Counted from the first letter of the stretch, positions 33,162 through 43,614 are shown. The stretch is 64,000 bases of DNA from Lysobacter sp036697405 (GCF_036697405.1 NZ_JBAHWA010000008.1:62001-126000); one strand, 5' to 3'. Made by a program: numbers and translations. The notes: generated from the letters alone by a model not told the origin.

Positions 33162-33461
33162 ATCGCACCTCGAATAGAAAGTTGATTACGAATGCAGCAA
33201 CGGCGCGCTTTCGCTTTGTAGTTGTCGCGCGCCGAATCATTTGCAGCGTTCCTTGTTGTTGTTTGACGTTCCTGTCGGTGTTGCTTGTTGCCGCTGTGTA
33301 GCCCTATCCATGGCGTGCGCCGTTCCGGCCGCACCCAGCGAGCGCCGCCGGCCTTGCCGGCCCGCATTGCCCTTCCGAAAACCCGTCCGCGCGGTGCGGT
33401 CGGGTCGCGGTATCGCTGCATTCGCATTCGGTGAGCTAGCGCCGAATACAACGCAAGATCG
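33162..33461. other. Intergenic region upstream of the ribbon-helix-helix gene
   Basis: 300 bases that must contain the promoter of the minus-strand ribbon-helix-helix gene and the 3' end of the surface operon. No gene or clear terminator is seen. Confidence 0.4.
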
Positions 33462-36400
33462 TCAGTAGCTCCCCACCAGGTTGAGAAACCAGCCTTTGTG
33501 GTCGTAATCGAAATCGGTCAGGTCGTCGCTGAATTCGGTGAAGTTGTAGCCGACGCCGACGCGGAAGTTGCGGCCCACATCGCGATCCACGCCGAGCAGG
33601 ACGCCCTGACGGTCGCCGCCGTCCTTCACGCCCAACCAGCGGTACTCGGCCAGGCCGTGCCAGACTTCGTCGAGCTCGTAACGAACCTGAACGGCACCGA
33701 AGGTCGCGGAAGAATCCGCCCATTCGCCTTGCAGGCGCCCGAAGCGCACGCTGCCTTCGCGTCGCGCCAGCTTGCCGGCGAACTCCCAATGGTGGTCCGG
33801 GTTGTAGACGCCTTCCAGCGCCAGCACCTTGCTGCGCTGGTCGTAGGTGGCGACGTTGGCGCCCACCTGCGGCAGCGAGGACACGTCGTACAGGTAGGTG
33901 AACTTGCCCAGCAGCGCCCAGCGCGTGGTGTCGTAGGGACGCCAGGCGAAACCGGCGTTGCCCTCGACGAACTTGGCCCCGGCCTCGGCGTTCAGCTGAT
34001 CCTTGGTCTCCGAGTAATTGAAGCGGCCGGCGATGCGGAAGCTGTCGCTGAACTTGTGCAGGTAGCGGTTGGTGGTCACCCACTGTTCGCGGCGTTCGGC
34101 CCCGGTGTCGCGGCGCCATTCCAGCTTGCTCTGCCACTGGGTATCGACCGAGCTGCGGCCGCCGTTCAGGCTGATCGCGCGGCGATCGACCTGGCCCAGG
34201 TTGAGGTCGCGGTCCAGCGTCGCGTTCTGCAGGGTGAAGCCCAGATTCCAGCCTTCACCCGGGTAGAAGTCCATGCCGAAGGTGTGGGCCAGGCCCGATT
34301 CGTTGGGCTGCTTCAGGAACTGGCTTTCGTTGAACAGGTTGACCTGGTTGGACAGGCGCCAGCGCTGGCCCAGGGTCCAGCCGCCGTTGATGCGGTCGCC
34401 GAACAAGGGGTCGTAGTCGCTGCGGTCGGTCGAGTAGGTGTAGGCGCCGTAGACGGTGTGCTCGGGATTGAGGCGGTACTCGGCATCGATCTTGGCGGCG
34501 TCGCCGCGATCGCCGCTGGTGAGTTCCGCGCCGATGCTGGACAGGTCGCCGAACAGATACTTCGCGCCCACGGAGTAGGCATCGTTGTCGGCGTACTTGC
34601 CGCCGTCGTCGTCCACGGTGAGCTGGGCGGTGCCGAACAACTCCAGTTGGGTGCCGACGCGCTGCTTGTACTGCAGCGCCGCGAGCGTGCCGATCGCGTC
34701 GCCGCCCAGGCGCTGTTCGTCGACCCGGCGCAGCTCGGCGCTGAGGGTGGCATCGTCGTTGAGCCGCCATTCGCCGGTGAGCTGGGCCTGGGTGAGCGAT
34801 TCCGGGCCGCGTTCGGCGATCGAATAGCGCCCGAACAGGCGCACCGCCGGCCCCAGCTGGCCCTGGAATTCCACGCCGCGCTCTTCGATGTCCTCGCCCG
34901 CGCTCAGGCGCGAGATCGAATAACCTTCGCCGACGCGGCGCCACCAGGCGCCGACCGCCCAGTCGTCCTGGGTCCAGCCCAGTTCCTTGAAGTTGGCCCG
35001 CGCCTCGACCGATTTGGCTTCGCCCGAACGCGCGCCCAGGCCGGAGTCGATCTGGGTGAAGCTCAGGCCGCCGTTGTCGGAATAGAAGATCGGCGCGCTG
35101 TTGGCCTCGGTGCGGCTATGCTCCAGCTTGAGATAGGTGCCGCGGCCGGCCTGCAGGGTCAGGTCGGCGCCGCGCAACGAATAGTCTTCGCCGGCGCGGT
35201 TCTCGTCGACATAGGTGGCGCCCACCGCCACGTGCTCACCGAACCAGTGCTTGCCGCGGAAACCGAGGGTGAGTTCGTCGGGGTCGAAGTCCGTGGGCAC
35301 GAACTCGTAATCGACCAGCAGCATCTGCGCGTAACCGTCCAGCGGCGTGTCGCGGGTCAGAGTGCGCAGGTTCTCGCGCGTGACCTGGGCCAGCGGACGC
35401 GACAGCAGCAGGCGGCCCTGCAGTTCGTCGATCTCGTAATCGGCGCCGCGCGCCAGTTCGACCCGGTTCTCGACCCGGCCGGTGGTGAGGTCGCGGATTT
35501 CCAGCACGACCTTGTCCGAACCCGGCAGCACGTCGGTGTGCTTGAGGTAGTACAGGCTGCCGCCGGTGCCGACGAATTCGCTATGCCCGGGCGCGGACTG
35601 CGCCTGCGAACCGAAGCCGCGCAGCTCGGTGCCGGGTTCGCCCAGGCCGGTGGTGCGGCGGCTGCGCCAGGACAGCGCGCCGCCGTACAGCGAGCGGCTG
35701 TACTGGCCGTACTCGGTGCCGGTGATGCCGGTATCGAAATTGCCCCACAAGGCCTGGTTCTTGTCCCAGTCCAGGCGCAGATAGAGCCGGCCCTGGGTGT
35801 CGACATCGCGGTAGGTGGTGGAGTCGTCGCCGTAGACCGGGTAGTACTGGTCCGGATCGAGGCGGCGGAACACGTCCTGCGGATCGGCGTTCCAGAAGCC
35901 GTCGAACAGCTCGCTCACTTCGCGTTCCTGGGTGTCCGCCTGCGCGGTGACCAGGTACTTGCCCTTGATCTTGCCCTTCAGATAGAACGCGAGCCGACCT
36001 TCGAGCAGGAAGCCGTCGTCGAAGCGATCGTCCGCCGCCAGCGGCTCGATCGAGCCGGACACGCTGGTCTTGGAGGCGGTCAGATCCGCCAGCGCGACCG
36101 CGAACATGTAGCGGCCGGTGACGTCGATTTCCAGTTCCTGATGCGAGCCCTTGCCCGCGCCTGCGCCGACCTCGACATCGAAGCGGTGCTTGCCGACCGG
36201 CACCAGGTACTCGGCCACCATCTTGCGTTCCAGATCGATCGGATGGCTCTGGCCGTTGATCTTGAGCGTGTAGCCGGTGGGGATGTTGCGGCCCTGGATG
36301 CGGATGCGCGAGCCGTACACCGCGATGTTCTGCTGGCGCAGGCTGTTCTCGCCGAACACGCCGTCCAGCAGGCTGCGCTGCTCGGCCTCTTCGACGCCGA

Positions 36401-37178
36401 AGCTGCTGCCCAGCCGTTTCTCGACCGAATCGCGCAGCAGCCGCGCGCCGCGCTCGGCTTCTTCCGGCCGCACCAGCTGGAAGCGGCGCGGGTAGGTTTC
36501 GTCGTAGCTGCCGTCGGCACCGTAGGCGCGCACGATGTAGATCAACTCGTCGCCGGTGCGCAGTTCCAGGTCGCTGGGCAAAGCCCCGTCCCAGGCGGCC
36601 TCGGTGACCGCGGCGGTAGGCAGCGCGACGCTGGCCAGCGGCGTCACCATATCGCTGTCGCTGGCGCGGTAGATCAGCACCTCGGCGCGCTGGATGAAGG
36701 CCGCGTAGTTGCTATAGGCGTAGAAGCGCACCGGCTTGACCACGCGGGTGCCGTCGTAGGCCAGCAGCGACGGCGCCGAAACGTTGAACTGCGGCTGGCC
36801 GAGGTTGGGATCCTCGGTCGCCCAGACCACGCCGCCGCCGGGCAACTGCAGGGACCACTTGCCGATCGCGACCGCCTGTCCGGGCGCCAGGGCGTCCTTC
36901 CAGGTCGAACGCGATTCCTCCACTTCCACCGACACGCGGCGGTCCGGCTGCAGGGTCTGCGAGCTGGAGGCGTCGCTGGTTCCGTGGGTCACCGGCTGCC
37001 GTTCGCCGCGCGTGCGCAGTTCGAACAGCATGCCGTCCTGGCTGCGGCAACCTTCGTCGCCGCAATCCAGGTCGGCCGCCTGCGCGGGTTCCGGCGCCTT
37101 CGCTTCCTGCGCGGAAGCCACCGACGTCAGGCCGGCGAGGATGCCGATGAGGGTGTAGTCGAGCAGTTTCATCTTCAT
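33462..37178 (-). CDS. Large outer-membrane beta-barrel protein, second gene of surface operon
   Basis: 1238 residues from ATG 37178 (AAGGGGGATGCC upstream). Signal peptide: M-K-M-K-L-L-D start, hydrophobic 8-20, A-S-A-Q near 24. Residues 25-480 form a periplasmic or surface region with Ig-like strands, including a K-I-N-G-Q-S-H-P-I-D segment. From about 480 on, alternating strands with aromatic girdles (for example Y-L-R-L-D-W, Y-R-W-L-G-V-K) run to the end G-W-F-L-N-L-V-G-S-Y, with C-terminal Tyr as in outer-membrane barrels. It begins 11 nt after the DUF11-repeat/OmpA-like gene, so the two are made together, and I infer that they form one envelope assembly. Exact function unknown. Confidence 0.8.
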   Translation of the reverse strand: MKMKLLDYTLIGILAGLTSVASAQEAKAPEPAQAADLDCGDEGCRSQDGMLFELRTRGERQPVTHGTSDASSSQTLQPDRRVSVEVEESRSTWKDALAPGQAVAIGKWSLQLPGGGVVWATEDPNLGQPQFNVSAPSLLAYDGTRVVKPVRFYAYSNYAAFIQRAEVLIYRASDSDMVTPLASVALPTAAVTEAAWDGALPSDLELRTGDELIYIVRAYGADGSYDETYPRRFQLVRPEEAERGARLLRDSVEKRLGSSFGVEEAEQRSLLDGVFGENSLRQQNIAVYGSRIRIQGRNIPTGYTLKINGQSHPIDLERKMVAEYLVPVGKHRFDVEVGAGAGKGSHQELEIDVTGRYMFAVALADLTASKTSVSGSIEPLAADDRFDDGFLLEGRLAFYLKGKIKGKYLVTAQADTQEREVSELFDGFWNADPQDVFRRLDPDQYYPVYGDDSTTYRDVDTQGRLYLRLDWDKNQALWGNFDTGITGTEYGQYSRSLYGGALSWRSRRTTGLGEPGTELRGFGSQAQSAPGHSEFVGTGGSLYYLKHTDVLPGSDKVVLEIRDLTTGRVENRVELARGADYEIDELQGRLLLSRPLAQVTRENLRTLTRDTPLDGYAQMLLVDYEFVPTDFDPDELTLGFRGKHWFGEHVAVGATYVDENRAGEDYSLRGADLTLQAGRGTYLKLEHSRTEANSAPIFYSDNGGLSFTQIDSGLGARSGEAKSVEARANFKELGWTQDDWAVGAWWRRVGEGYSISRLSAGEDIEERGVEFQGQLGPAVRLFGRYSIAERGPESLTQAQLTGEWRLNDDATLSAELRRVDEQRLGGDAIGTLAALQYKQRVGTQLELFGTAQLTVDDDGGKYADNDAYSVGAKYLFGDLSSIGAELTSGDRGDAAKIDAEYRLNPEHTVYGAYTYSTDRSDYDPLFGDRINGGWTLGQRWRLSNQVNLFNESQFLKQPNESGLAHTFGMDFYPGEGWNLGFTLQNATLDRDLNLGQVDRRAISLNGGRSSVDTQWQSKLEWRRDTGAERREQWVTTNRYLHKFSDSFRIAGRFNYSETKDQLNAEAGAKFVEGNAGFAWRPYDTTRWALLGKFTYLYDVSSLPQVGANVATYDQRSKVLALEGVYNPDHHWEFAGKLARREGSVRFGRLQGEWADSSATFGAVQVRYELDEVWHGLAEYRWLGVKDGGDRQGVLLGVDRDVGRNFRVGVGYNFTEFSDDLTDFDYDHKGWFLNLVGSY

Positions 37179-37189
37179 GGCATCCCCCT

Positions 37190-40100
37190 TCACTTCTTGG
37201 CTTCGCCGGCAGGGGCGGCCGGATCGTTGCTGAGATCGACACGGAACGTACGGCGCAGCTCGGGGCTGATCTTGGCCGCGATGGCGTCGTAGACCGCCTT
37301 GGCGCGGCGCATGCCGAGAGCGACGTTGTAATCGTCCGAAGCGCGCTTGTCGGTATGACCGGTGATGACGATCCGGGTCGAGCGCATCTGCTCGATCGCG
37401 GCGGCCATCTTGTCGATCAACGGCCGGTACTGCGGCTTGATCGTGCTGCGGTCGGTGTCGAACAGGACCTCGCCCAGCAACGGCCACTCGGCGAAGCCGA
37501 CCACGATCGACTCCGGCCGCTCGGCCTCGGTGCGCACGCTGACCGTCAGCGCCCTGAACTGCTCCGGCGTCAGCATGTCCTCCAGCGCCTTGCGCACCGC
37601 CAGCGCCCGATCCATCGCCAGGGTCTCGTATTCGCCCTGGGCGACGATCACCACTTCGCCGCTGCCGTACTCGCGCACCTTCTCGGCCATCTTCTCCACC
37701 GCGGGCAGGTACTGCGGGGTCACCGCCGCACTGCCCGGGGCGAAGAAGACTTCCCCTATCCGCATTTCGACCTGTTCCTTGGCGCCCGGGATTTCGCCGG
37801 GCGGCAGGCGCACGCCGAAGTCGAAGCGCACCGGCAGGCCCGGCGTCACACGGCGCACCACCGGGTTGTCGGTGGTGAACACGCTGCCCGGAGGCAGGGT
37901 GGCCGGATCGACCTTGAGGATGAAGTTGCGGCCGCGTTCCCACGGTCCGCCGGCCACGCCCTCCAGGTGGTAACGGCCGAACTGGTCGGTTTCGATCAGC
38001 AAGCCTTCCACCGAGGCGATCCGCACGCCCGGGATGCCCCGCTCTTCGACACCGGCATTGCTGACGATGTAGTCGACGCGGTAGCCGCCCTCGACCTGGG
38101 CCACGCGGCGCTCGACCTTGGGATCGGCACCGGTCAGGCCCTTGGCGGCGTCGCCGCTGCGCTCGACGCGGCTGTTGCCGGCCTTGTCCATGCGCACGGT
38201 CAGGCCTTCGGCGGTGGTCAGCGCGAAGCCGTCGTCGAAGTCCAGCGCGCTGAGCGTCTGGCTGACCACCACGCGGTGCGCGGCGATCGGATCGGCGTCC
38301 GACTGACGGGCCGCGATCGCGCCCAGGTCGATGCCGTGCAGCAGCGGCGAACTCGCGTCGGCTTCCGGCGCGGGGCCGTTGCCGCGATCGACGGTGGTCG
38401 AGTTGGCGACGTAGGCGCCCGGGGCGAAACCGCCCTGGATGCGGATGCCGCTGAGGCCGGCCGGGTCCTGCCAGCCGTCCTGGTCGCGGTCGTCGAACAC
38501 GGTGCCGATGATCAGGGACTCGTCCAGCAGCGGATCGGCGACCATCTGCACCTGCGCGGTGGCCACGTTCGAGCGCACCCCGTTGTCCTCGGCGAACACG
38601 CTGTTCACGTGCACGCCGGGCCGCACGCCCGCACCGACCCGCAGCAGGTAGACCAGGGTGGCGCGGCCGCCCGCGACGATGTCGACCTGGTCGACCCGCA
38701 CCGGGAACGTGCCCACCAGGCGGCCGGCGCCATCGGTGTCGGCGACCTGCAGGCTGTTGTCGACGTAGCTGAAGCCGGCGGGCGGCGTATCGATCACGCT
38801 GACGTCGGCCGCGTCGGCCCGGCCCGTGTTCTCGATCGTCACCGTATAGCGGACCAGGTCGCCGACCTTCACGTCGCGCGGATTGGCCTGCTTGCTGACC
38901 CGCAGCACGGTCGCTGCCGGCTCCACGGTCACGACCGCGGTGCTGGTGGCGGTGACCGTCGCGGTCTGGGTGGACGTGGCGTGGGTGCCGGTGGCGACCA
39001 CGACGTTGTCCAGGGTGCCGCCCGCGTTGGCTTCGGTTTCGGTGATGGTGTGCGAGTAGCTGTTGCAGGTAGCCATGGCCCCCGGCGCCAGCGTCGTCGG
39101 CGCGCAGTTCAGCGTGGTCGGCGTGCCGTTCTCGTAGGTGTCCAGCGTGGTCAGGTTGACCAGGGTGACATTGCCGGTATTGGTGACGGTCACCGCATAG
39201 GTGATCACGTCGCCGGCGTTGCCCACCCCGGCCGTACCCAGATCGGTGGTCAGCGTCGCGGTCTTGGTCGCGGCGATGGCCGGACGGCCCTGGATCGGGA
39301 CCGTCACCGTCGGGTTGCACTCCGGCGCGGTCGAGCCCGGCGGGCAGGCGCCCGGCGTGCTGGTCGTGACCACGGCGGCGTTGAGCACGCTGCCCGCATC
39401 CACATCGGCCTGGGTCACGCGGTAGGTACCGGTCAGCACGCAGGTGCCGGCCGGCGCCACGCTCGCGCAGGCGATCGTGTTCGGGGCGATCTTGTTGTCG
39501 GTCACCACCACGTCGGTCAGCGTCACGTTGCCGGTATTGGTCACCGTCACGGTGTAGGTCAGCGTGTCGCCCAGGCTCACGGCGCCGTTGCCGTCTTCGT
39601 CGGCGTTGCCGGTCATGGCCTTGACCGAGCTCAGCGCGGGCGTCTGGACCACCGGCACGGTCACGGTCGGGTTGCACTCCGGCGCGGTCGAGCCCGGCGG
39701 GCAGATGCCCGGCGTGCTGGTCGTGACCACGGCGGCGTTCACCACGTTGCCGGCGTTGGCGTCGGCCAGCGAGACCCGGTAGGTACCCGTCAACACGCAG
39801 GTGTTACCCGGCACCACGCTCGCGCAGGCGATCGTGTTCGGCGTGATCTTGTTGTCGGTCACCACTACGTCGGTCAGCGTCACGTTGCCGGTGTTGGTCA
39901 CCGTCACGGTGTAGGTCAGGGTGTCGCCCACCGTCACCGTGCCGCTGCCGTCCTCGTCGGCGTTGGCGGTCATGGCCTTGGCCGATGTCAGCTCAGGCGC
40001 CTGCGTCGCGTTCACCGTCACCGTGTCGGTCGGCGACGTCACGCCGTCTACCGTCGCACTGGCGATGTTCACCACGCTGCCGCTGTTCAGGTCGGCCAGC

Positions 40101-42166
40101 GTCACCGTGTACGTCGCCGTACAGGTCACCGACTCGGCCGGATCCAGTTCGCCGTCCAAGTTGCCGACCGTCGTCACCGCCGGGCAGCTCACCGTGGTCT
40201 TGTCGTCCGCCACCGTCACCGGGCCGGTCAACGACACGTTGCCGGTGTTGGTCACCAGGTAGCTGTAGCTGATCGTGTCGCCCACGGCGGCGTAGTTCGC
40301 CGTCGTCGTCGACTTGTCGATCGTCAGCGCGGGCGCGGGCGCCAGCGGCGTCTGGGTCGTGTCCGGCGGACTCGTCGTCGGCGGACCCACCGGCGGCGTG
40401 CCGGTCGCGGTCGCGCTGTTGTTCGACGTACCGGCNNNNNNNNNNNNNNNNNNNNNNNNNNNNNNNNNNNNNNNNNNNNNNNNNNNNNNNNNNNNNNNNN
40501 NNNNNNNNNNNNNNNNNNNNNNNNNNNNNNNNNNNGTCACCGTGAACGTGTAGGCGATCGTGCTGCCCGCGGTCGCGCCCGTCGGCGTGCCGGCCACCTT
40601 ATCGATGGTCAGGCGCGGATCCGGCGTGATCGGCGTCGTCGTGGTGTCCGGCGGACTCGTCGTCGGCGGACCCACCGGCGGCGTGCCGGTCGCGGTCGCG
40701 CTGTTGTTCGACGTACCGGCGTTGACCTCGTCCTGGGTGATGGTGTGCGTGCCCGTGCAGGTCGCCACCGCTTGCGGCGCCAGCGTGGTCACGTCGCAGG
40801 TCGCCGGCGCGTCCAGCTGGGCGTCGGTCACCACCACATTGGTCAGCGTCACGTTGCCGGTGTTGGTCACCGTGAACGTGTAGGCGATCGTGCTGCCCGC
40901 GGTCGCGCCCGTCGGCGTGCCGGCCACCTTATCGATGGTCAGTGCGGGCGCGGGCTCGAAGGTATTGGTGATCGTACAGGTGGCGGAATCGCCGAGCGCC
41001 AGGGTGATCTGGTTGCCGCCGGCGACGGTGGTGCCGGTACACGCCCAGTCCGAGGCGGTATAGCCGGCCGGGCCACCGCCCTCCGTCAAGACGTAATTGC
41101 CCGGAGCGACCTGGGCTGCGGTTACGGCCGCGGCGCCTTCGGTGCCGCTGATGGTGTCCGGACCGGTCGCCGTCAGGGTCCAAGCGGTGTCGATCGCGGT
41201 GCCGCCGCCGGTGTTCACCACTGTCTTCTGCAGAGTCAGCGTCGCCGGCACCGGCGTATTGATATAGGTACAGATGGTCGCGGTGGCGCTGGCGCTGATC
41301 GTGAGGCTGCGGCCGGTGGCGCCACTGGCGAGCGTGCTGCCGCCGTCGCAGGCCACGGTGGTGGTGTAGCCGGCCGCGGTCGCGCCGCCGCCGAAGGTTT
41401 CCGCCGGCAGTGTGACGACATCGCCCGCGAAGACGGCGACGGCGACGCCGGTGGTGGCGGTCGGCGCGGTCGAATCGAAGGTCGGGTTGTTGGTGCCGCC
41501 GGTCGTGGCGACCGTGGCGGTATGGCCGGCCACGCTGCCGGCGGCCCAGTTCTTGGCCAGGTTCAGCTGCTGGGCGATGCGCGCATTGGTGTAAGTACAG
41601 GTGACCGCGCTGTCCGCGGGCATGCTGATGGTGCGGCTCAGGCCGGTACCAGTCACCGCCACGGCGGCGCTGTCGAGGTCGCGAACGCAGGCCAGGGTGG
41701 TGGCGTAGTTGGCCGCCACCCCCGTGGTGAAGGCTTCGGTCAGCGTGACCGTGACGCCGCCGCCGGCGGTGGCCGTGGCATTGGTGGTGGTGGACGGCGC
41801 GGTGGAGGAACCGGCGACGGCGCCGGTGGCGCCGGTGATGGTGAGGCTCACCGTGTCGCCGGTGATGGCGTTGGTCCAGACCTTGGTGAGCGTGATGCCG
41901 TGCTGGATCGGATCGGTGTCGGTCGCGGAGCAGACGTCGGTGGCGTCATTGAAGCCGCCGGCGCCGTTGTCCGCGACGCAGCGGGTGCCCGGATTCTCCA
42001 CACCGGCGGGTGGAGCGACCGAGGCGACATTGACGGCGTTCTGGGCCAACGCGGGCAGCGAGGCCGCCCCCAGCATCAGGAGCAGCAGCGACTTGCGGAA
42101 GCAGCGCCCGACTACCGTAAGCGCGCGATTGATGTCTGCAGCCACGTTGCGATCCCCCTGAACCAT
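37190..42166 (-). CDS. DUF11-repeat surface protein with C-terminal OmpA-like domains
   Basis: About 1658 residues as assembled, from ATG 42166 (GAGG upstream; a GTG at 42187 is less likely). Signal peptide near residues 18-42 (L-L-L-L-M-L-G-A-A-S-L-P-A-L-A-Q). Then prealbumin-like and many DUF11-type beta repeats with Y-T-F-T-V-T-N-T-G-N-V-T-L-T and T-C-T-G-T-H/Y-T cores. A conserved region follows (F-D-D-R-D-Q-D-G-W near residue 1220), then two OmpA-like domains. The last has L-F-D-T-D-R-S-T-I-K-P and T-G-H-T-D-K-R-A-S-D-D-Y-N and should bind peptidoglycan. An N-block interrupts the repeats. It forms an operon with the outer-membrane barrel gene; likely a very large cell-surface adhesin or scaffold. 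Confidence 0.85.
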   Translation of the reverse strand: MVQGDRNVAADINRALTVVGRCFRKSLLLLMLGAASLPALAQNAVNVASVAPPAGVENPGTRCVADNGAGGFNDATDVCSATDTDPIQHGITLTKVWTNAITGDTVSLTITGATGAVAGSSTAPSTTTNATATAGGGVTVTLTEAFTTGVAANYATTLACVRDLDSAAVAVTGTGLSRTISMPADSAVTCTYTNARIAQQLNLAKNWAAGSVAGHTATVATTGGTNNPTFDSTAPTATTGVAVAVFAGDVVTLPAETFGGGATAAGYTTTVACDGGSTLASGATGRSLTISASATATICTYINTPVPATLTLQKTVVNTGGGTAIDTAWTLTATGPDTISGTEGAAAVTAAQVAPGNYVLTEGGGPAGYTASDWACTGTTVAGGNQITLALGDSATCTITNTFEPAPALTIDKVAGTPTGATAGSTIAYTFTVTNTGNVTLTNVVVTDAQLDAPATCDVTTLAPQAVATCTGTHTITQDEVNAGTSNNSATATGTPPVGPPTTSPPDTTTTPITPDPRLTIDKVAGTPTGATAGSTIAYTFTVXXXXXXXXXXXXXXXXXXXXXXXXXXXXXXXXXXAGTSNNSATATGTPPVGPPTTSPPDTTQTPLAPAPALTIDKSTTTANYAAVGDTISYSYLVTNTGNVSLTGPVTVADDKTTVSCPAVTTVGNLDGELDPAESVTCTATYTVTLADLNSGSVVNIASATVDGVTSPTDTVTVNATQAPELTSAKAMTANADEDGSGTVTVGDTLTYTVTVTNTGNVTLTDVVVTDNKITPNTIACASVVPGNTCVLTGTYRVSLADANAGNVVNAAVVTTSTPGICPPGSTAPECNPTVTVPVVQTPALSSVKAMTGNADEDGNGAVSLGDTLTYTVTVTNTGNVTLTDVVVTDNKIAPNTIACASVAPAGTCVLTGTYRVTQADVDAGSVLNAAVVTTSTPGACPPGSTAPECNPTVTVPIQGRPAIAATKTATLTTDLGTAGVGNAGDVITYAVTVTNTGNVTLVNLTTLDTYENGTPTTLNCAPTTLAPGAMATCNSYSHTITETEANAGGTLDNVVVATGTHATSTQTATVTATSTAVVTVEPAATVLRVSKQANPRDVKVGDLVRYTVTIENTGRADAADVSVIDTPPAGFSYVDNSLQVADTDGAGRLVGTFPVRVDQVDIVAGGRATLVYLLRVGAGVRPGVHVNSVFAEDNGVRSNVATAQVQMVADPLLDESLIIGTVFDDRDQDGWQDPAGLSGIRIQGGFAPGAYVANSTTVDRGNGPAPEADASSPLLHGIDLGAIAARQSDADPIAAHRVVVSQTLSALDFDDGFALTTAEGLTVRMDKAGNSRVERSGDAAKGLTGADPKVERRVAQVEGGYRVDYIVSNAGVEERGIPGVRIASVEGLLIETDQFGRYHLEGVAGGPWERGRNFILKVDPATLPPGSVFTTDNPVVRRVTPGLPVRFDFGVRLPPGEIPGAKEQVEMRIGEVFFAPGSAAVTPQYLPAVEKMAEKVREYGSGEVVIVAQGEYETLAMDRALAVRKALEDMLTPEQFRALTVSVRTEAERPESIVVGFAEWPLLGEVLFDTDRSTIKPQYRPLIDKMAAAIEQMRSTRIVITGHTDKRASDDYNVALGMRRAKAVYDAIAAKISPELRRTFRVDLSNDPAAPAGEAKK
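40436..40535. other. Assembly gap (100 N) inside DUF11 repeats
   Basis: Exactly 100 undetermined bases, a conventional placeholder. The flanking repeats are nearly identical at the DNA level. In the intact neighbouring repeat the same interval (from Y-T-F-T-V to A-G-T-S-N-N-S) is 49 codons, or 147 nt, so the gap size is not real and one or more whole repeats may be missing. Confidence 0.95.
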
Positions 42167-42993
42167 TTCGGCCTCACCCGCCAACACTCCCGAAAGGCCT
42201 CCTGCCGCCGAGCCGCGCTAGTTTCCTTAATGGGGATTTTTATCCCAATCAGGATTTGTATAGGCAATTACCATGCCAATAAGAAAAACGACCAAAGCCC
42301 CGCATCCATCCTGTTTCGGTCGTTCATTCACATTTTTTTGACCTTTACCGCCGGTTTACGCCCCAAATCGTCAGTCTCGGCGGAGAGAGCGAACGACGCG
42401 CCGTTTCGGAACGGGCGACATCACGCCGGATCGAACGCCAGCAGACAGCGATTTGAAACACCGGAACCGATCGGTCGGCGATCGACTGCCGACGCCCGGA
42501 GCAGCGGGTTCCTGGCGGGAGGTGGCATATCGAAGCCACAACTGCCTACTCCCGTTCAGCCAAACCGAGCCGCATCCGTTCGAGTCCGCTGATATGGATC
42601 GCGGAAGCGCGGACATTGAGGACATCGGCTCGCCCAGGAAGAAAAAGGGAGCGGCAGGGACGCCGGGCGCGCCCGGCCCGGCTTAGCCGCCTACAGCACG
42701 TAATTGATGGCTTTTTTGATCAGGTCCAGCGGCTTCGCTAAGACCTGGAAGGGCCAGGCGTGCACATGGAATGCACGCGCGCACTTGAGATTGCAGCGCG
42801 CACGACGAACAATGCGGAGCCGTGTCCAAATCGGAAAATCACGGCCCGGCAACAAGTTAGGCTGACTTTTTGCGCCAGTCTTGTGTATTTTTCACAAGCT
42901 GAACCATTTGCCCGCCCCGACGCTCCGTTTGCGCCTCCCGCTTCGATCCTGGGCAATTGGTACCGTTTCCATGCTTGCGGAGACCCACATCCC
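42167..42993. other. Promoter and leader region of the surface operon; no gene seen
   Basis: 827 bases between divergent genes. An AT-rich part at about 42215-42330 includes GGGAT-TTTT-ATCCC (42234-42247) and probably carries the surface operon promoter on the minus strand. The right part (42840-42900) is AT-richer and may carry the promoter of the XRE-cupin gene. Frames here lack coding character. Confidence 0.4.
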
Positions 42994-43614
42994 ATGAAGT
43001 CGTCTCACCCGACCATCGGCGGCCTGTTGCGTTCGCTGCGCGCGCGCAACAAATGGACGCTGAAGCAGATGAGCGAGCGCTCCGGGATTCCGCTGTCCAC
43101 CCTGTCCAAGATCGAGCACGACCGCCTGTCGCTGACTTACGACCGGCTGCAGCAGCTCAGCGAGCGCCTGAACATCCGCATGTCGGAACTGTTCGCCGAA
43201 ACCGAAGACGCCAGCGCGCCGGCGGTGACCGCACGCCGCAGCATCGGCCGCGTCCGCGATGCGGTCCGCATCGACTCGAAGAACTACGAGTACTTCTATC
43301 TGTGCCCGGAACTGCGCCGCAAGCGCATGGTCCCGAGCGTGGCGCACCTGCGCGCGCGCAGCCTGGAAGAGTTCGGTCCGTTCCTGCGCCACGCCGGCGA
43401 GGAATTCGTCTACGTCCTCGAAGGCACGGTGGTGCTGCATACCGAGTTCTACGATCCGCTGACCCTGCAGCAGGGCGAGTCGGTCTACATCGACTCGAAC
43501 ATGGGCCACGCCTATGTGATCGGCCCGGACTCCGACGCGGCCACGGTGATGGCGGTGGCGGCGACCGACGACGATCAGAGCGTGATCGAAGCCCTGCTGG
43601 CGTCCCAGGACTAG
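42994..43614 (+). CDS. XRE-family regulator with C-terminal cupin domain
   Basis: 206 residues from ATG 42994. An HTH_3 domain at about 8-62 (L-R-S-L-R-A-R-N-K-W-T-L-K-Q-M-S-E-R-S-G-I-P-L-S-T-L-S-K-I-E in two halves) is followed by a cupin_2 domain at about 125-190 with H-A-G-E-E-F-V-Y-V-L-E-G and a Y-I-D-S-N-M-G-H motif. The cupin may sense a small molecule or metal. Members regulate amine, amino acid or redox pathways, but the target is not evident here because no metabolic operon adjoins it. Confidence 0.88.
   Translation: MKSSHPTIGGLLRSLRARNKWTLKQMSERSGIPLSTLSKIEHDRLSLTYDRLQQLSERLNIRMSELFAETEDASAPAVTARRSIGRVRDAVRIDSKNYEYFYLCPELRRKRMVPSVAHLRARSLEEFGPFLRHAGEEFVYVLEGTVVLHTEFYDPLTLQQGESVYIDSNMGHAYVIGPDSDAATVMAVAATDDDQSVIEALLASQD

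Noticed and set aside
37190..42166. Regular DNA repeats that might be a CRISPR or tandem satellite
   Set aside because: The repeats are in frame, protein-coding DUF11 units of variable length; there is no short-repeat/unique-spacer pattern and no Cas gene.
33498..42592. Very long plus-strand open frames opposite the surface operon
   Set aside because: Products of the third-position GC bias. They are rich in Arg, His, Gly, Val and Ala with no family motifs, while the minus strand shows signal peptides, DUF11 repeats, OmpA domains and a barrel.
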